The notes: generated by a model not told the origin, from the sequence alone. DNA of 64,000 bases from Macrostomum hystrix (GCA_950097015.1 CATNEN010000034.1:3453001-3517000), one strand, 5' to 3'. Numbered from the stretch's first letter, positions 22,501 through 46,076 are shown. Made by a program: numbers and translations.

Positions 22501-25500
22501 CCGTCGGCAAAGACGAAAATGGCATCACCGTCGGCAAAGACGAAAGTGGCAGCACCGTCGGCAAAGATGAAAGTGGCAGCACCGTCGGCAAAGATGAAAG
22601 CGACAGCACAGTCGGCAAAGATGAAAGCGACAGCACGGTCGGCAAAGACGAAAGCGCCAGCACCATTGGCAAAGACGAAAGCGGAAGTCAAGAAGTCAAG
22701 GCCGAAAGCGGCAGCACTGACGTCAAAGAGGAAAGCGACAGCACTGTCGGCAAAGATGAAAGCGGTAGCACCGTCGGCAAAGACGAAAGCGGCAGCACCG
22801 TTGGCAAAGACGAAAGCGGCAGCACCGTCGGCAAAGACGAAAGCGGCAGCACCATCGGCAAAGACGAAAGCGGCAGCACCATCGGCAGAGACGAAAGCGG
22901 CAGCACCGTCGGCAAAGACGAAAGCGGAAGTCAAGAAGTCAAGGCCGAAAGCGGCAGCACTGTCGGCAAAGATGAAAGCGGCAGCACCGTCGGCAAAGAT
23001 GAAAGCGGCAGCACTGTCGGCAAAGATGAAAGCGGCAGCACTGTCGGCAAAGATGAAAGCGGCAGCACCGCTGGCAAAGATGAAAGCGGCAGCACCGTTG
23101 GCAAAGATGAAAGCGGCAGCACCGTTGGCAAAGATGAAAGCGGCAGCACCGTTGGCAAAGATGATAGCGGCAGCACCGTCGGCAAAGCCGAAAGCGGCAG
23201 CACCGTCGGCAAAGACGAAAGCGGCAGCACCATCGGCAAAGACGAAAGCGGCAGCACCGTCGGCAAAGACAAAAGCGGAAGTCAAGAAGTCAAGGCCGAA
23301 AGCGGCAGCACTGTCGGCAAAGATGAAAGCGGCAGCACCGTCGGCAAAGATGAAAGCGGCAGCACTGTCGGCAAAGATGAAAGCGGCAGCACCGTCGGCA
23401 AAGATGAAAGCGGCAGCACCGCTGGCAAAGATGATAGCGGCAGCACCGTTGGCAAAGATGAAAGCGGCAGCACCGTTGGCAAAGATGATAACGGCAGCAC
23501 CGTTGGCAAAGATGAAAGCGGCAGCACCGTTGGCAAAGATGATAACGGCAGCACCGTTGGCAAAGATGAAAGCGGCAGCACCGTTGGCAAAGATGATAAC
23601 GGCAGCACCGTTGGCAAAGATGATAGCGGCAGCACCGTCGGCAAAGACGAAAGCGCCAGCACCATTGGCAAAGAGGAAAGTGGAAGTCAAGAAGTCAAGG
23701 CCGAAAGCGGCAGCACCGTCGTCAAAGAGGAAAGCGGCAAGCGGCCAGTGGTCGAAAGTGGTAAATATAATGGCAGTGACGAAATGCAAAGTGGTAAAGG
23801 CGATCTGAGTGATGACATCATCACCGGAGGAGTCGGCATTGGCAGCTGCGACGAAGTAAAATACAATCTAGCTCACAGTATTAGCGTTGAGAGTGATCCA
23901 GGCCGAAAAGATTTTAGTAATGGCGAATTTGGGGCCAAAAAAGATGATGTCGAAACTCATGTTGGTAGAATAGCCATCGCTGACGTCGGCAGAATCGAGC
24001 TGAGGGCGGAGATGCTCGTGGTCGGAGCGGATAGCTCAACGGAGCCCCTGACTGATTTCTGTCTCGTGAGCGGCATTGAGGAAGGCGGATACGAAGTTCG
24101 CTGCCGATTTCCCCGCGCCGGCCACTACCTACTGCGTCTGACTTCGCGAGAGGGTGGAGGCGACTGGCGACTGTTCTACACGTACTTCGTGCGAGCTGTC
24201 GGACAACTGGACGGCTCCGCGGCTGCGTTTCCTCGCCTCGCACACGACTGGCCGGCCGGAGGGGCTCTCTTGGAGCCGCTGGACCGCACGCTGCCAGTCG
24301 GACTGCCGACTCCGTTCCGCATTCGCCTAGGAGACTCGACGGCGACTGCGATCGATGGCGTCGAGATTCTCGACGAGCGGAGCGGACACCGAGAGGCGCT
24401 GAGACGTGACCCGGCCGATCCGCGACTGTGGGTCGGGTCTGTGACTGCTCAAGGTGGAGACAGTGCTGACGCTGAAGACGACAAAGGTGGTGGCGTGACG
24501 GTTGTTGCGAGACTCGAAGGCGGCACGGAGGTGGAGCTGGTGAAGCTGGACATCGAGTCGAAGGCCAGCGCCGAAGCCAAAGCGGCCGCTTTGCGCGAAG
24601 CTGAGTCGCTGAACGAGCGACGAGAGGCGTTAGAGGAGAATCGGAAGCGGAAGCAGGAGAACCGGAACAGACGGGACCAGGGACTCGAGCCACTTCTGAT
24701 CAAGGTAAAGGAAGTTTTTCTTTGTCAAATGTGAGCCTCGTTTCTTGATTAATAATAAAATAAACACTCCTTATAGACCTATGCCGAGGTTATTGCTGAC
24801 GTAGAGGCGAATTCGGCTGCTGCGTTAGCTAAAGTGGCTGCTAGACGGAAGGCTTTGGCTTTGGCGAGTTCGGCGGCAAATGCTGCGGCTGAAGCCAATG
24901 CGGCTTTAAAATCAGCCGTGGCAGCCGCATCTGGTGTGAAGGCCTTGGCAAGAGCGGTTCCGAAATATGTGGCCCAGGCACAGGCGGCTGCAAAGTCTGC
25001 TGCTATGGCTGAATCCGCAACAATAGCAGCAGCGGAAGTGGAAGAGATTTCAAAGTCAGCAGAAGGCGCCAGGATGACAGCGAAGGCGTCGGCCCAGGCG
25101 GAAACGTCAGCTAAAGCGGCGACTCTGGCGACGTCACAGATCGAAGCAATCCTAGGCATCGCTTCCGAGGCTGAGACAAAGACGAAGTTGGCGGCCGAAG
25201 CTGCGGCAAACGCAGCGACAAGTTCCGCTTTCGAAGCGGAGGCTGCAGACTCAGCTGAGGCTGATGTGGCGGTGAAATCGGCGGCAGCTTCTTCGGAAGA
25301 GGCGGAGGCATCAGCTAGAGCGGTTGCTGAGATAGTAGTGAAAGTCACAACTGAGTTTGGCGTGGCTTCAAAGGGGTCTGAAATGGCGGCCGCGGCAGCC
25401 GAGGCGGCAGCGAAGTCGGCAGCAGATGCGAATGCCGCGGCAAAGGAGGCTTCGGAGATGGTTGCGGCAGAGAAGGCGGAAACCAAAATGCTGATTGCGC

Positions 25501-26758
25501 AGCTGGACGCAGCTCTGCTGGAAAGAAGTCTAGCTCGCCTGCGGAAGACCATCCAGTTGCTGAGGCGACACGAGGTTAAGCTGCGGGGAACCTCTTTAAA
25601 AAAGTACCAAGAAGCGCAGCTAACGCTGACAGCTCTGCAGCACAGAAAGGGTGAGAAAGACAGAAGGCCGGGGTGTCTCGTAGTGTCTGCTACATTTTTT
25701 CTCTCCTCCACAATGCCGACAGACCTTCGGGACGCCATGGCGGAAGCTCAGCGAACCCGCAACTCGCACCGCCTGCGCACGCTGGTTCAACGCCTAGAGG
25801 ACGAGGCTGAGCGGGAGCCGCTCACGGAGGCCCAGCTCGCGCTGTTCCGTGAGGATCTCCGTCTCGCTCGGGAGGCCATCCAGCGGGACGACCGGCTAGA
25901 GCGAATGCCGCAGCACCGGCTGGAGATGAACCCCAAGAGCCTCACCGAGCTGCGGCAGTACAGTCGGCCAGTGGAGGCCGTGCACAAGACTGTGCAAGCG
26001 CTGCTGCTTCTGCTGGGCAACTACGAGAAGCGCACCCGGGTGAGGGAGCAGTTTCGAGGATTCCTTTTTTAAATCATAAACTTTTGTTCAAACTATGAGC
26101 ATGTTGCCAGCAAGGAATGTCTCACAAGTTGTTTTAGGACGCCGTTGTGCTCAGTAAGTTTTTGACTCACAATTTCGAATGGATTAAGACTATATTGCTG
26201 GTCAAGTTTGAGGGCCCGCAGCACTAAGCTGAGATGCTTGTCTAGATTGGCAGAATGACCTTGTACAGAACGGCATATTCAACCTCCGGAACCACTGTTG
26301 CTTCTTACATTCGGGAGTAATCAAATGCTATCTCTTTTAGAAATGGCCGCGCTGTCAGCCGCTGCTGAAGAACATCACCAAGCTCGTGGCGGACTTCCAG
26401 CCGCGCTTGGTCGATCCTCGCATCGCCGCTCGCAGCCGGGAGATCCTGGACGGCATCGACAAGCGGGAGATCGCGCTCCAGAGCGCAGCCGCCTTTTCCT
26501 TCTACGAATGGGTGGGTCCCGTGCACTTTTAACGCCTCGACCTTGATTTCCTAAGTTACGTTTTCTCCGAAACTGTTCTTGAACATTTTGCATTTTTTTG
26601 CCAACCTCTAGGCGGTCAAGACCACAGACTCCATCAAGGAGGTGTGCACCTCAGACGACTTCGTGCCGGCCAAAATGGCTCAGCAGAGGTGCATCCTGGG
26701 GGTGACGGTTGAGGAGGACGCGGAGCTGAACTTTCAGGACGAGGGCACCCGAAAATAG
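19595..26758 (+). CDS. KY-like pseudo-transglutaminase with dynein-stalk-like C-terminus, copy 2 (5' partial)
   Basis: Tandem paralog of the gene at 10726. The exons are 19595-20091, 20644-21567, 21905-24704, 24777-25650, 25723-26039, 26341-26511 and 26612-26758, with the same seven-exon layout and identical phases (2, 2, 0, 1, 0, 0), giving 1909 residues. The transglutaminase-like core reads ALLIIADVPMQVISGYKKG then WFACYVEGEWRFVDPHW; aligned to KY, the catalytic Cys is Ala and the His is Gly, while the Asp remains. Exon 3 is 1719 nt longer than in copy 1, carrying 573 extra codons, mostly nine-residue GSTVGKDES repeats. Exon 4 is an Ala-rich helix lacking copy 1's repeat expansion. Exons 5-7 hold the dynein-stalk-like segment, with KWPRCQPLLKNITKLVADF and YEW. 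Exon 1 and parts of exons 3 and 5 are nearly identical to copy 1, while exons 2 and 4 differ. Confidence 0.82.
22336..23740 (+). repeat. 27-bp coding minisatellite in exon 3 of KY-like copy 2
   Basis: About 52 units of ggcagcaccgtcggcaaaga plus tgaaagc encode GSTVGKDES. Four interruptions of GSQEVKAES begin near 22681, 22924, 23277 and 23685, dividing the array into higher-order blocks. Copy 1 lacks the whole block: its exon passes directly from TIQFG to IELRAEM with only ten intervening residues. The repeat is highly polar and probably disordered. The other frames are also open, an effect of the unit length. Confidence 0.95.
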
Positions 26759-27400
26759 AGTGGGTTCGCGCAATGACACCGCTGCTAGCAAATTTGTTCA
26801 GGAAGACTGATCGATAAAGTTTTTTACCTGATGACTACTCTAAATAGGACTGATCGAGCAGATTTTATCAGGAGTCGTCCCATGTACCGTTCAAGGCATA
26901 GACTAATCAAACAATCACAAACTAAAAATCTAGAATTCAAATCCTGATTTAGTGTACTTTTTGAGTCTAGATTGCCTACGAAACTGTATTTTTTTCCTAG
27001 CAATACTGGTATTATTGACTTTCGAATTGCAATATGATTTATTGTCCCTGGGATTCCCTATCACGCAATAATAGAAATTCAACATTAGTTCGAGAATTCC
27101 ACTCAAAGCTTCTTAATAAAGCATCAGAAAATTTCCTGCTTTTATTTTAACGTGTGGAATGACAGTACATGCCAATGCTTCGTTAGATCTTGATGCGAGA
27201 TATCGATAATAATGAAAGTTGTGAATCCAGGTAAATAAAAAGTTTCAGAGGGTTAAAAAATATTAGCAATATTAATGGCAAAATAGCTGAGTCCATGACA
27301 GACCCTGTGAGGAATTTGAGCGGTGGACCTATATAAGTCAGGATTGCCATCCCATAGTCATACGCGCCTCTCTGAGCCTTTCAATTTGTCATGTTCGGTC
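26759..27400. other. Convergent intergenic region, KY-like copy 2 and TAL
   Basis: 642 bp between two genes transcribed toward each other; it should contain both 3' UTRs. AT-rich, with no further feature recognised. Confidence 0.5.
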
Positions 27401-28290
27401 CTAAACACCTGGAGTCTTCCAGCACATTACAATGTACCGACCGATCTTGAAAAAGAAGGACAACCCCGGCTCGTGGCTGTAGCTGGCCCAGTACTGTCCG
27501 GTAACCATGACTACGTGCCACAGCTTGCCAAACTGGCCATCCAATTGCTGTTTGAGATGACCGGCGATCTCCTTTTCATCCTTGCCGTGTCGCTGAGCAT
27601 CTCGGAACAGCTCCGACACTTCGACCTGCATCTCCAGACCCATGCTGACTGCTATCACGGTGACATCCTCCGGCAGGCGATTGTCGCGGAGGCACTCGGC
27701 CTTGAGCTTGTTGAGGCGGTAGACTCGACTATTCGGAAATGTATAAGTTTGCGTTGGGGGCTGTTGTGTGCCAATTGGGTACAAAAGCTTTCCCAAAAAA
27801 GAGAGACACTTAATAAGAGACTGTAAATGAGCAAATTACTGGGTTAATATTTTAATTGACCATCAGTGCTATTCGTGCACTTACGCTTGCTTTGGATTGA
27901 GGCCCAGGACGTTGCAGTACTCGTCCAATGTGATGGCACCGTCTTCATTTTCATCGAAGAGCTTCATCCATTTCTGAAATAAAGGAAAAAGTCGTTGCTT
28001 CAATAACATTTCAACCAATAAAATTCAGCGGCAGAAAAAAATTGGTAGACCTCGCTAACGTTGGCTTCGAACTGACTGTTAGTCATGTAGGCAGACAGCT
28101 CGTCCGGTGTGATGGATTCGCTGCGATCTTTGTCTACGGCGAAGAACGCGTCCAGGAACGGATTCTGAACGGCCTCTGCAGCGGCCGCGGCATCGGCTCC
28201 GCTACGGCCTGGTGATAGGGGCGGTGGCGCGGGCGACGCTGACCTTGAAGCCGACGCTGTTGAATGAGCCGGTGACACGGAGAGAGACAT
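27401..28290 (-). CDS. Tegument-allergen-like (TAL) protein: EF-hands plus dynein light chain domain
   Basis: Three exons, 28290-28051, 27973-27885 and 27728-27401, phases 0 and 2, encode 218 residues. Residues 1-45 are Ser/Ala/Pro-rich low complexity. EF-hand loop 1 (53-64) is DKDRSESITPDE and loop 2 (87-98) is DENEDGAITLDE; loop 2 is fully canonical for calcium, loop 1 is slightly degenerate. Residues about 120-218 form a dynein-light-chain-like domain, with HLKQQLDGQFGKLWHVV and YWASYSHEPGLSFFFKIGR. EF-hand plus DLC is the architecture of flatworm TAL proteins, calcium-binding antigens of the parasite tegument; their cellular role is not settled. An acceptor-like tttaacag lies at 28316-28323, so a 5' non-coding exon or trans-spliced leader site is possible. 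Confidence 0.9.
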
Positions 28291-28833
28291 ACTAAGGCCT
28301 GAGTGTCGCCGAGGTCTGTTAAACAAAGGCCAATCCGTAGCGAACTACTCGCGGTATCCTTACATACCAAGACTAGGGGCTATTTATAACTGCCCAACCG
28401 TGTTCTCTCGATCCTCTCCGCATTTTCGCTGGGGATAATAAATATGCCACTCCAAACAGTCTGGTAGCAGATGAGTTAGACTGCTGCAATGAGAGATAAA
28501 AATAGGGTCTTGAGGATTGGGTCAAGAGGATTGGGTCTTGCGTTAATAAAACATGTATGTACAGTACATAGATCCATTCTGTTCTTAGATCGCCTCGTCT
28601 GCTGAGTGCTGTGGGTAGTCCATTAATTATTTATTTACTTCTTCGTAGCCAGAGGCCGGACGTACTGAGATTCATGCCTAGTTCCGAGCCAGAATTCCAC
28701 TCGCATAGCCGCTTACGTTTTCAAATTGCGTCAGTGCAGATCGCTAGGAAAACAGAAGAAAAACAATCTTTAATAGCCGGCGATGGAATACGGCAAACAT
28801 TTTAATTGCCTCAGCCTTTATTCTAAACTGCAT
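28291..28833. other. Upstream flank of TAL gene
   Basis: Presumed promoter and 5' UTR of the TAL gene on its left side; otherwise unremarkable. No further feature seen. Confidence 0.45.
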
Positions 28834-29830
28834 CAGTGTTGGGAGCGTTACCAAAAAAGTAACGGCGATGGCGGTAAAGATCGTTACTGCCGTTTGGTAA
28901 CGGAAAAATTTGGAATAAAAAATACTTAAAATAGTAGTGCTCGTTACTTTTGTGTTTTTTAAATTTTACTATAAATATGCTATTTTTTATGTAAGCATTT
29001 CATAATGTTGCAGGTCTTATTTAATAAATCTTGTCGCTGACACCAAAGTTGTTGCAGGGCTATTCTATAATATTTAATATCCCACGAATGCCACCAAAGT
29101 TGTACTAGGGCGGATCTCACTGCTGCTGTCTCAATGTAATAGATATTTAGACTGGCGGTCCTTAAATGGGCCGTTTTAACTCCTCAATTATGGTAGCGTA
29201 TGTATTGCACGAGCGGTAAGTAGGCAACTGTATGCGTTTCCAGTCAATTAGGCGTCCCCGAGATTAGAGTTTAGCAGTTTCCCTTTAATATTCTTGGTAT
29301 AAATCTGAGTATGATTCTTAGTATGATTCTTAGTATGATTCTTAGTATGGTTCTTAGTATAATTCTTAGTAATTCTTAGATTCGATTGATAACATTGATG
29401 ATTGATGACAATATAAAATTGTCGTCAGAGTAAAGTATCTGACTAATAGACAGTTTCTGAATTGACTAATAAATATTTTGCGAAATTTGGATTTCGCATA
29501 AAAACAAAAAAGCTTCTAATCAAAATGAATGCAAAGTGTATCAATTCAAAACAAAGAAATCGCAAGATATAGTTGCAAATGGTATAAATTTTACTATTTT
29601 TATACTAGAAATTCAAAAAAATACAGTACTTAATTCTAATTTTTTAAATCATTTTTTCGGAAAATGGAAATGGTTACAGGTAACAGGTAACGGGAAATGG
29701 ACACTGTGGGTAACGAGTCGTTAATATCATTTTCGTTATCAGCCCGTGGTAACGCGAAAAAGTAACGTTGCAAAAAGTAACGATCGTTACTCAATTGGTA
29801 CTATAGTAACGAGTAACGCGCCCAACACTG
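28834..29830. mobile_element. Terminal-inverted-repeat DNA element, hAT-like, non-autonomous
   Basis: Perfect 10-bp termini CAGTGTTGGG (28834-28843) and CCCAACACTG (29821-29830) enclose 997 bp. The subterminal zones are dense in GTTAC/GTAAC in both orientations, and the interior is AT-rich with an agtatgattctt tandem stretch near 29310. CAGTG termini fit hAT-type MITEs. No clear 8-bp target duplication was found; flanks share only actg. Confidence 0.7.
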
Positions 29831-31439
29831 CACTGGTCATTATATGTAAGTTTGAGTGAAACGATGCGCCATGTTTCAGAAAACTAAATCTATATGACGT
29901 CATCAAAATACATTAGTGTTATATTTACTACTAGGACTTATGATATGATAATCCACGGTCCATGCACAGCTACATGCATGATACCTGTTCTAAACAAGTA
30001 GAAACGGATAAATGTTCTAAACAAGTAGGTAGTTTTTTAACGCTTCTAATTTTTATGTTTTTTTATATTTCGATTTTTATGTAGATATGAGCCAGCTCGT
30101 AGGTCGCATATAGCATTTTCATATTACCGATTTCAGAACCAGCGAATCAGTTCTGAAACTCCACGAAATAAAGCAGTAAAACTTTTGAGTGCCCTATAGA
30201 ACGATAATCAATTTGAGGTTAGCTTAAAATCTAATTGAAATTTCGATTACTATTGGAAAGAACTGAAGTAAGCTTAGCTGTAGGGAGCCGGGCCTCATCT
30301 CTCCGCAACTATACCCCACACGTCTGATATACTTCGTAGCTTTGGGTGTGACGTGTTTGAGAATATAGAGATGTAGAGAATTTCTTATGTTTTCTAATTC
30401 ATCAGATTTTATTGACGATTCCTGGTGTTGCAGTTAACAATGTCCCGCAGGCAATGCGGTTTGTGGTATCCAGTATATCCAGAAGAAAAATTGAACAGGG
30501 TGCATAAAACTGTGGTCATTCTTAAGACTGCTTTCGGGGTCAAACTGCGACCGTGTCACAAGCCGGCGAATTCGTTACGTGCTATCTAAGTATTCAAGTA
30601 GTATAATTATTATAATTTTTTTGCGGAAATCAGCCGAGTTAAGTTAAGATAACTTCTTAAAATAAAGATAAGATAACTTATTTAACTCAGGATTACTTCA
30701 TTTTATATCTGGGTCAAACCGATTCGTAGTTATTTCCCACAGTTTCAATGTTTAAAAGTTGCAAAATAGTTTTCTTTTATCGATATGCCAAACACACAAA
30801 ATTAACTTACTTTCTGTGTTCTCTAGTGCCGACATCATGCACGTTGACACTTTCAAGAGACTTATTATGTACCGTTATACCGAAACTGCTTGCAGTTTCT
30901 TCTAAAAGAAACAGAAGCTCTCATTTCAATTCGTGTACAGTATATGTGCTGTAAATACATTCTTCCCGAACTCTAGCCGTTTAACATTTGGGTCCGGTGC
31001 CGGATCTCTAGCCACTGCCGAAAAAATACGTAAAAATAAACAAAAAGTATAAAATATTACTTTTTATAAACGAACGTCTTACTTTTTATTAAAAACTCAC
31101 TACCAGTGGGTTTTTAGTAAAACTTGCTAGAAAATTATATTCTCACGCTTCTTTCAGGGTAGTTATTCATTGTCGGATTCGAAACGTTCTTTCCTGGGTT
31201 CGTGAGCCTTAAATTTTGTGATTAATAATATATATTTGTGATTTGCATAAAGAGGTTATTTATGTTTGCTGTATTTACGGAGAGCTCGTTGTTTTAAACT
31301 GTGAAGTTTTTTATTTTCCTGATAGACCAAGGCTCATCGGTCGACTGGACTTTTTTGTAACCGCTGTCTATTAAGTTTCAATTTATATTTTAGTTGTGAC
31401 ATTGTTATCAGTAAGCTGCAAAAACATACGATTGAACAC
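29831..31439. other. No gene recognised; upstream region of Miro
   Basis: AT-rich DNA ending at the Miro start codon. It should include the Miro promoter and 5' UTR. I found no coding or repeat signal that stands out. Confidence 0.5.
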
Positions 31440-43489
<12,050 letters not shown>

Positions 43490-43564
43490 GACTTGCTAAT
43501 TTTATATAGTTTTATCATTTGAAAATATTTTCTTTACCTTTTGCACAGTTCAGAAAATTATTAG

Positions 43565-43570
43565 AATAAA
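43565..43570 (+). terminator. Polyadenylation signal of Miro
   Basis: AATAAA 76 nt after the Miro stop codon, followed by a T-rich stretch. Confidence 0.65.
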
Positions 43571-43694
43571 ATTTTTTATCATGTATTATCGGCCATCGCA
43601 TGCGATCTTAATAGTACTTTCGTATGAGCTTTCTAGCTTCTAGATGATAGCACCTGTTGGTTGATGTAGGTTTAGTGTTCTTGTTCTTGTCTTG

Positions 43695-44110
43695 TATCTT
43701 CCCGCTAAAAAATAGGGATGTTTCTTTGGGTGATTCCAGTTGGAATCTGCGGTGTTTCCAGAAAAAGAAACAACCGAACGCTGGAAACATACCAATCGGA
43801 TGATTCCATGCTTAGAATCTACCCAACTGGGCGTTTTCTCGGCGCTTCTTGGTGGCGAAATGGAATCACCCAAAGAATCCTCCAGTTCGGAAGATTCCAT
43901 GCTCAGAAACCGCCGAGGAATCGCCCGTAAATAATTCTCTGGTTGTCCCATGGGCCACTGGTTTGGGTGATTCTTCGGCGGTTTCCGCACAATTTACGGT
44001 TACATCGGCTGCTTCCTGGGTGGTTTCTTTAACTCTTGCGAGATGGGGGGATTTTGGTAGATTCCACTCCTATTTTGCACAAAAAACCCGCCGAAGAAGC
44101 AGCCGAATTT
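43695..44110. repeat. Fold-back structure with nested inverted repeats
   Basis: ttctttgggtgattcca at 43722-43738 is perfectly inverted at 43861-43877. A second pair, gaaaccgccgaggaatc at 43906-43922 and gattcttcggcggtttc at 43969-43985, has one mismatch. Further copies of tgattcca and ccgccgaagaa lie around them. It may be a fold-back transposon; ends and target duplication were not found. Confidence 0.6.
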
Positions 44111-44594
44111 TTTACAGGGTTGATTTGTCATGACTTGTAATTTTGTTAAACAGCCCTTGCAGACTAAGATAGTGGGGTGAATGCAGACAACAGCAGCAGA
44201 AGAACTACTATATGTACGCAAAGTAGCAGTTTTTTTACTTCAGTGCTCAATTTTCCAACGCGGTTTCGCTTGAACTTTGGTTGGGATTGTTGGCTCTGTC
44301 CGATATTTGATCACAATTCTTTCCGGCCGGTCTGCGAACTTATTTATAATTCGTCTTATTAGATACTAGCTTTTTTTGCCCGTTGTTTCTGGGGCAGAAA
44401 TTTAAAGCAAAGCAGTAAGCAATTCACGTCTCTGTATTAACTTTATAGTGAAGGTCACCATATATTCATTTACTGCATTAATGAAAAGTGAAGAGTTTGT
44501 TTAAGGGCGTTTTAAGTAAAAAATAAGTGAAAAGTTTGTCCAAACAGCCCCCTCTTGATTACTTCTTTAGAAACATGTCTCTTAGCCACTCCTC
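44111..44594. other. No gene recognised
   Basis: AT-rich spacer between the fold-back structure and the hAT MITE. Confidence 0.5.
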
Positions 44595-44602
44595 TATACA
44601 GT

Positions 44603-44874
44603 CAGTGGCAGATCCAGGAATTTTGTTTTGGGGCGGTCTGTCAGGGGAGCGCCATGAGAATCACAGAGTGGGTGCCAGCGGCCGAAAAAGGGCGCCAGGA
44701 GCCAAGAAAGGGCGCCAGCGGCTGAAAAACGGGAGCCAGCGGCTGAAAAAGGGGCGCCAGCGGCCGAAAAGGGGCGCCAGTGCTGCGACTGGCGCCCCTG
44801 GTGGGGGCATCTTATTCCCATGATTAAAATTTATGGGGGCGACTGCCCCCCGCCCCCCCCTAAATCTGCCTCTG
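44603..44874. mobile_element. hAT-type MITE with 8-bp target duplication and internal 21-bp repeats
   Basis: The 272-bp element starts CAGTGGCAGATCC and ends with the inverse of CAGAGGCAGATTT. The 8-bp duplication tatacagt flanks it exactly (44595-44602 and 44875-44882), diagnostic for hAT. Its interior is a short array of about 21-bp units with core agcggctgaaaaaggggcgc (about 44675-44780). Confidence 0.92.
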
Positions 44875-45026
44875 TATACAGTATGCATGTACACGCGTAT
44901 ACATAAGGAAAATAGCCATGGCATAACAATAACAATGTCAAAGAAACAAAATTAAACTGTTTCAGAGTTCAGAGTTAGACAGGTCAAGGTCAATTCGTGA
45001 CTACTTTTCTATTAATTGCTTGCGAG

Positions 45027-46076
45027 TCACCTCAAGGCCTGGGGATACACCACATTCTTCGTTCTTCCCCTTGGTGCGAAAATGAATAGGCCAGCTGGAG
45101 TTCCAACACGGGAGCAGGCGACATAAAGCTGCCCATGCGAGAAGCAAGGAGTCTCCAGGTTGAGGCCAGCTACCTTCAGCGACTGTCCCTGAGCCTTGTT
45201 AATAGTCATCGCAAAGCACACTCTCACAGAGAACTGCAGTCGCTGTAACTGAAATGGCAGGTCCGTGGGGATAATTGGAATCCGGGGAACGAACACAGAC
45301 TCTCCTCTGCCAGATCCAGTCATTATCGTGGCCTCAATCACGTGTGGGAAGAGCCGCCTGACTATCAGTCTGGTGCCGTTACACAGCCTTGGCGCATTCA
45401 GGTTGCGGAGGAGCATAATTGGTGCCCCAACTTTCAGCTGCAAGTTGTGCGATGGAGTTCCAGGAGGATCTAGAGAGTTCAGAAACTCAACAGGATACTC
45501 CACAGCGGTGTCATCAGTCAACGTTGTATCAATTGACTTGTAGGTGAAAACTGCACCTGGCAACTCCTGAAGCAGTTGGTAGTTAATTTCGTTGGCGGCA
45601 TCATTTCTAGGACACAGAATTGCCCTCTCTGACAGCCAGTCAACGTCAGCATATCGAACCATCAGGTTCGGGTAAACTTTTGCCTTGAGCTCCTGCACTG
45701 ACTGCACAATGGTTCCGATTGTAGCGATCGATGACTGCCCATCCTCGGTGCTAATCTCCAGCAGACCATTGCCGATTCGCAATAGATTGGCAGAGAACTC
45801 ATGAGCTGTTTCGTCTCCTTGAATTGTAGCTCTCATGTTTGTTCGTAGGTGCAACTTCACAACCGATGGCCACAGGTGAGATGATTTTAGGCAAGCATTA
45901 ATCTCATCAGCAGGAGTGCCACGCGGAATCACAGGCAGCGTCTGTCTAAAGTCTCCAGACAGCAGCAGAGTGACACCACCCATCAGTTGATCGCCAGCCT
46001 CTCTCTTTCTTCTATCCCAGGCTGGCTGGAGAGAAATATCAACCGGAGAGCCCTGCGCACTGGGACGCCACCGCAC
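45027..46076 (-). pseudogene. PIF1-type Helitron helicase, C-terminal fragment
   Basis: About 349 codons without a stop encode the second half of a Helitron PIF1 helicase. Visible motifs are GGVTLLLSGDFRQTLPVIP (motif III), CPRNDAANEINYQLL, VGAPIMLLRNLN, FAMTINKAQGQS (motif V) and LYVACSRVG (motif VI). The Walker A motif and the Rep nuclease that should precede it are absent; a TGA lies just upstream of the first codon and no ATG begins the frame. It is a transposon remnant, not a host PIF1 gene. Confidence 0.88.

Noticed and set aside
22290-23808. Alternative frames of about 490 codons overlapping the coding minisatellite
   Set aside because: The GSTVGKDES frame is the one that continues into conserved KY-like exon sequence at both ends.
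28826-29838. 8-bp target duplication around the TIR element
   Set aside because: Flanks share only actg; too little to call a duplication, though the inverted termini are clear.
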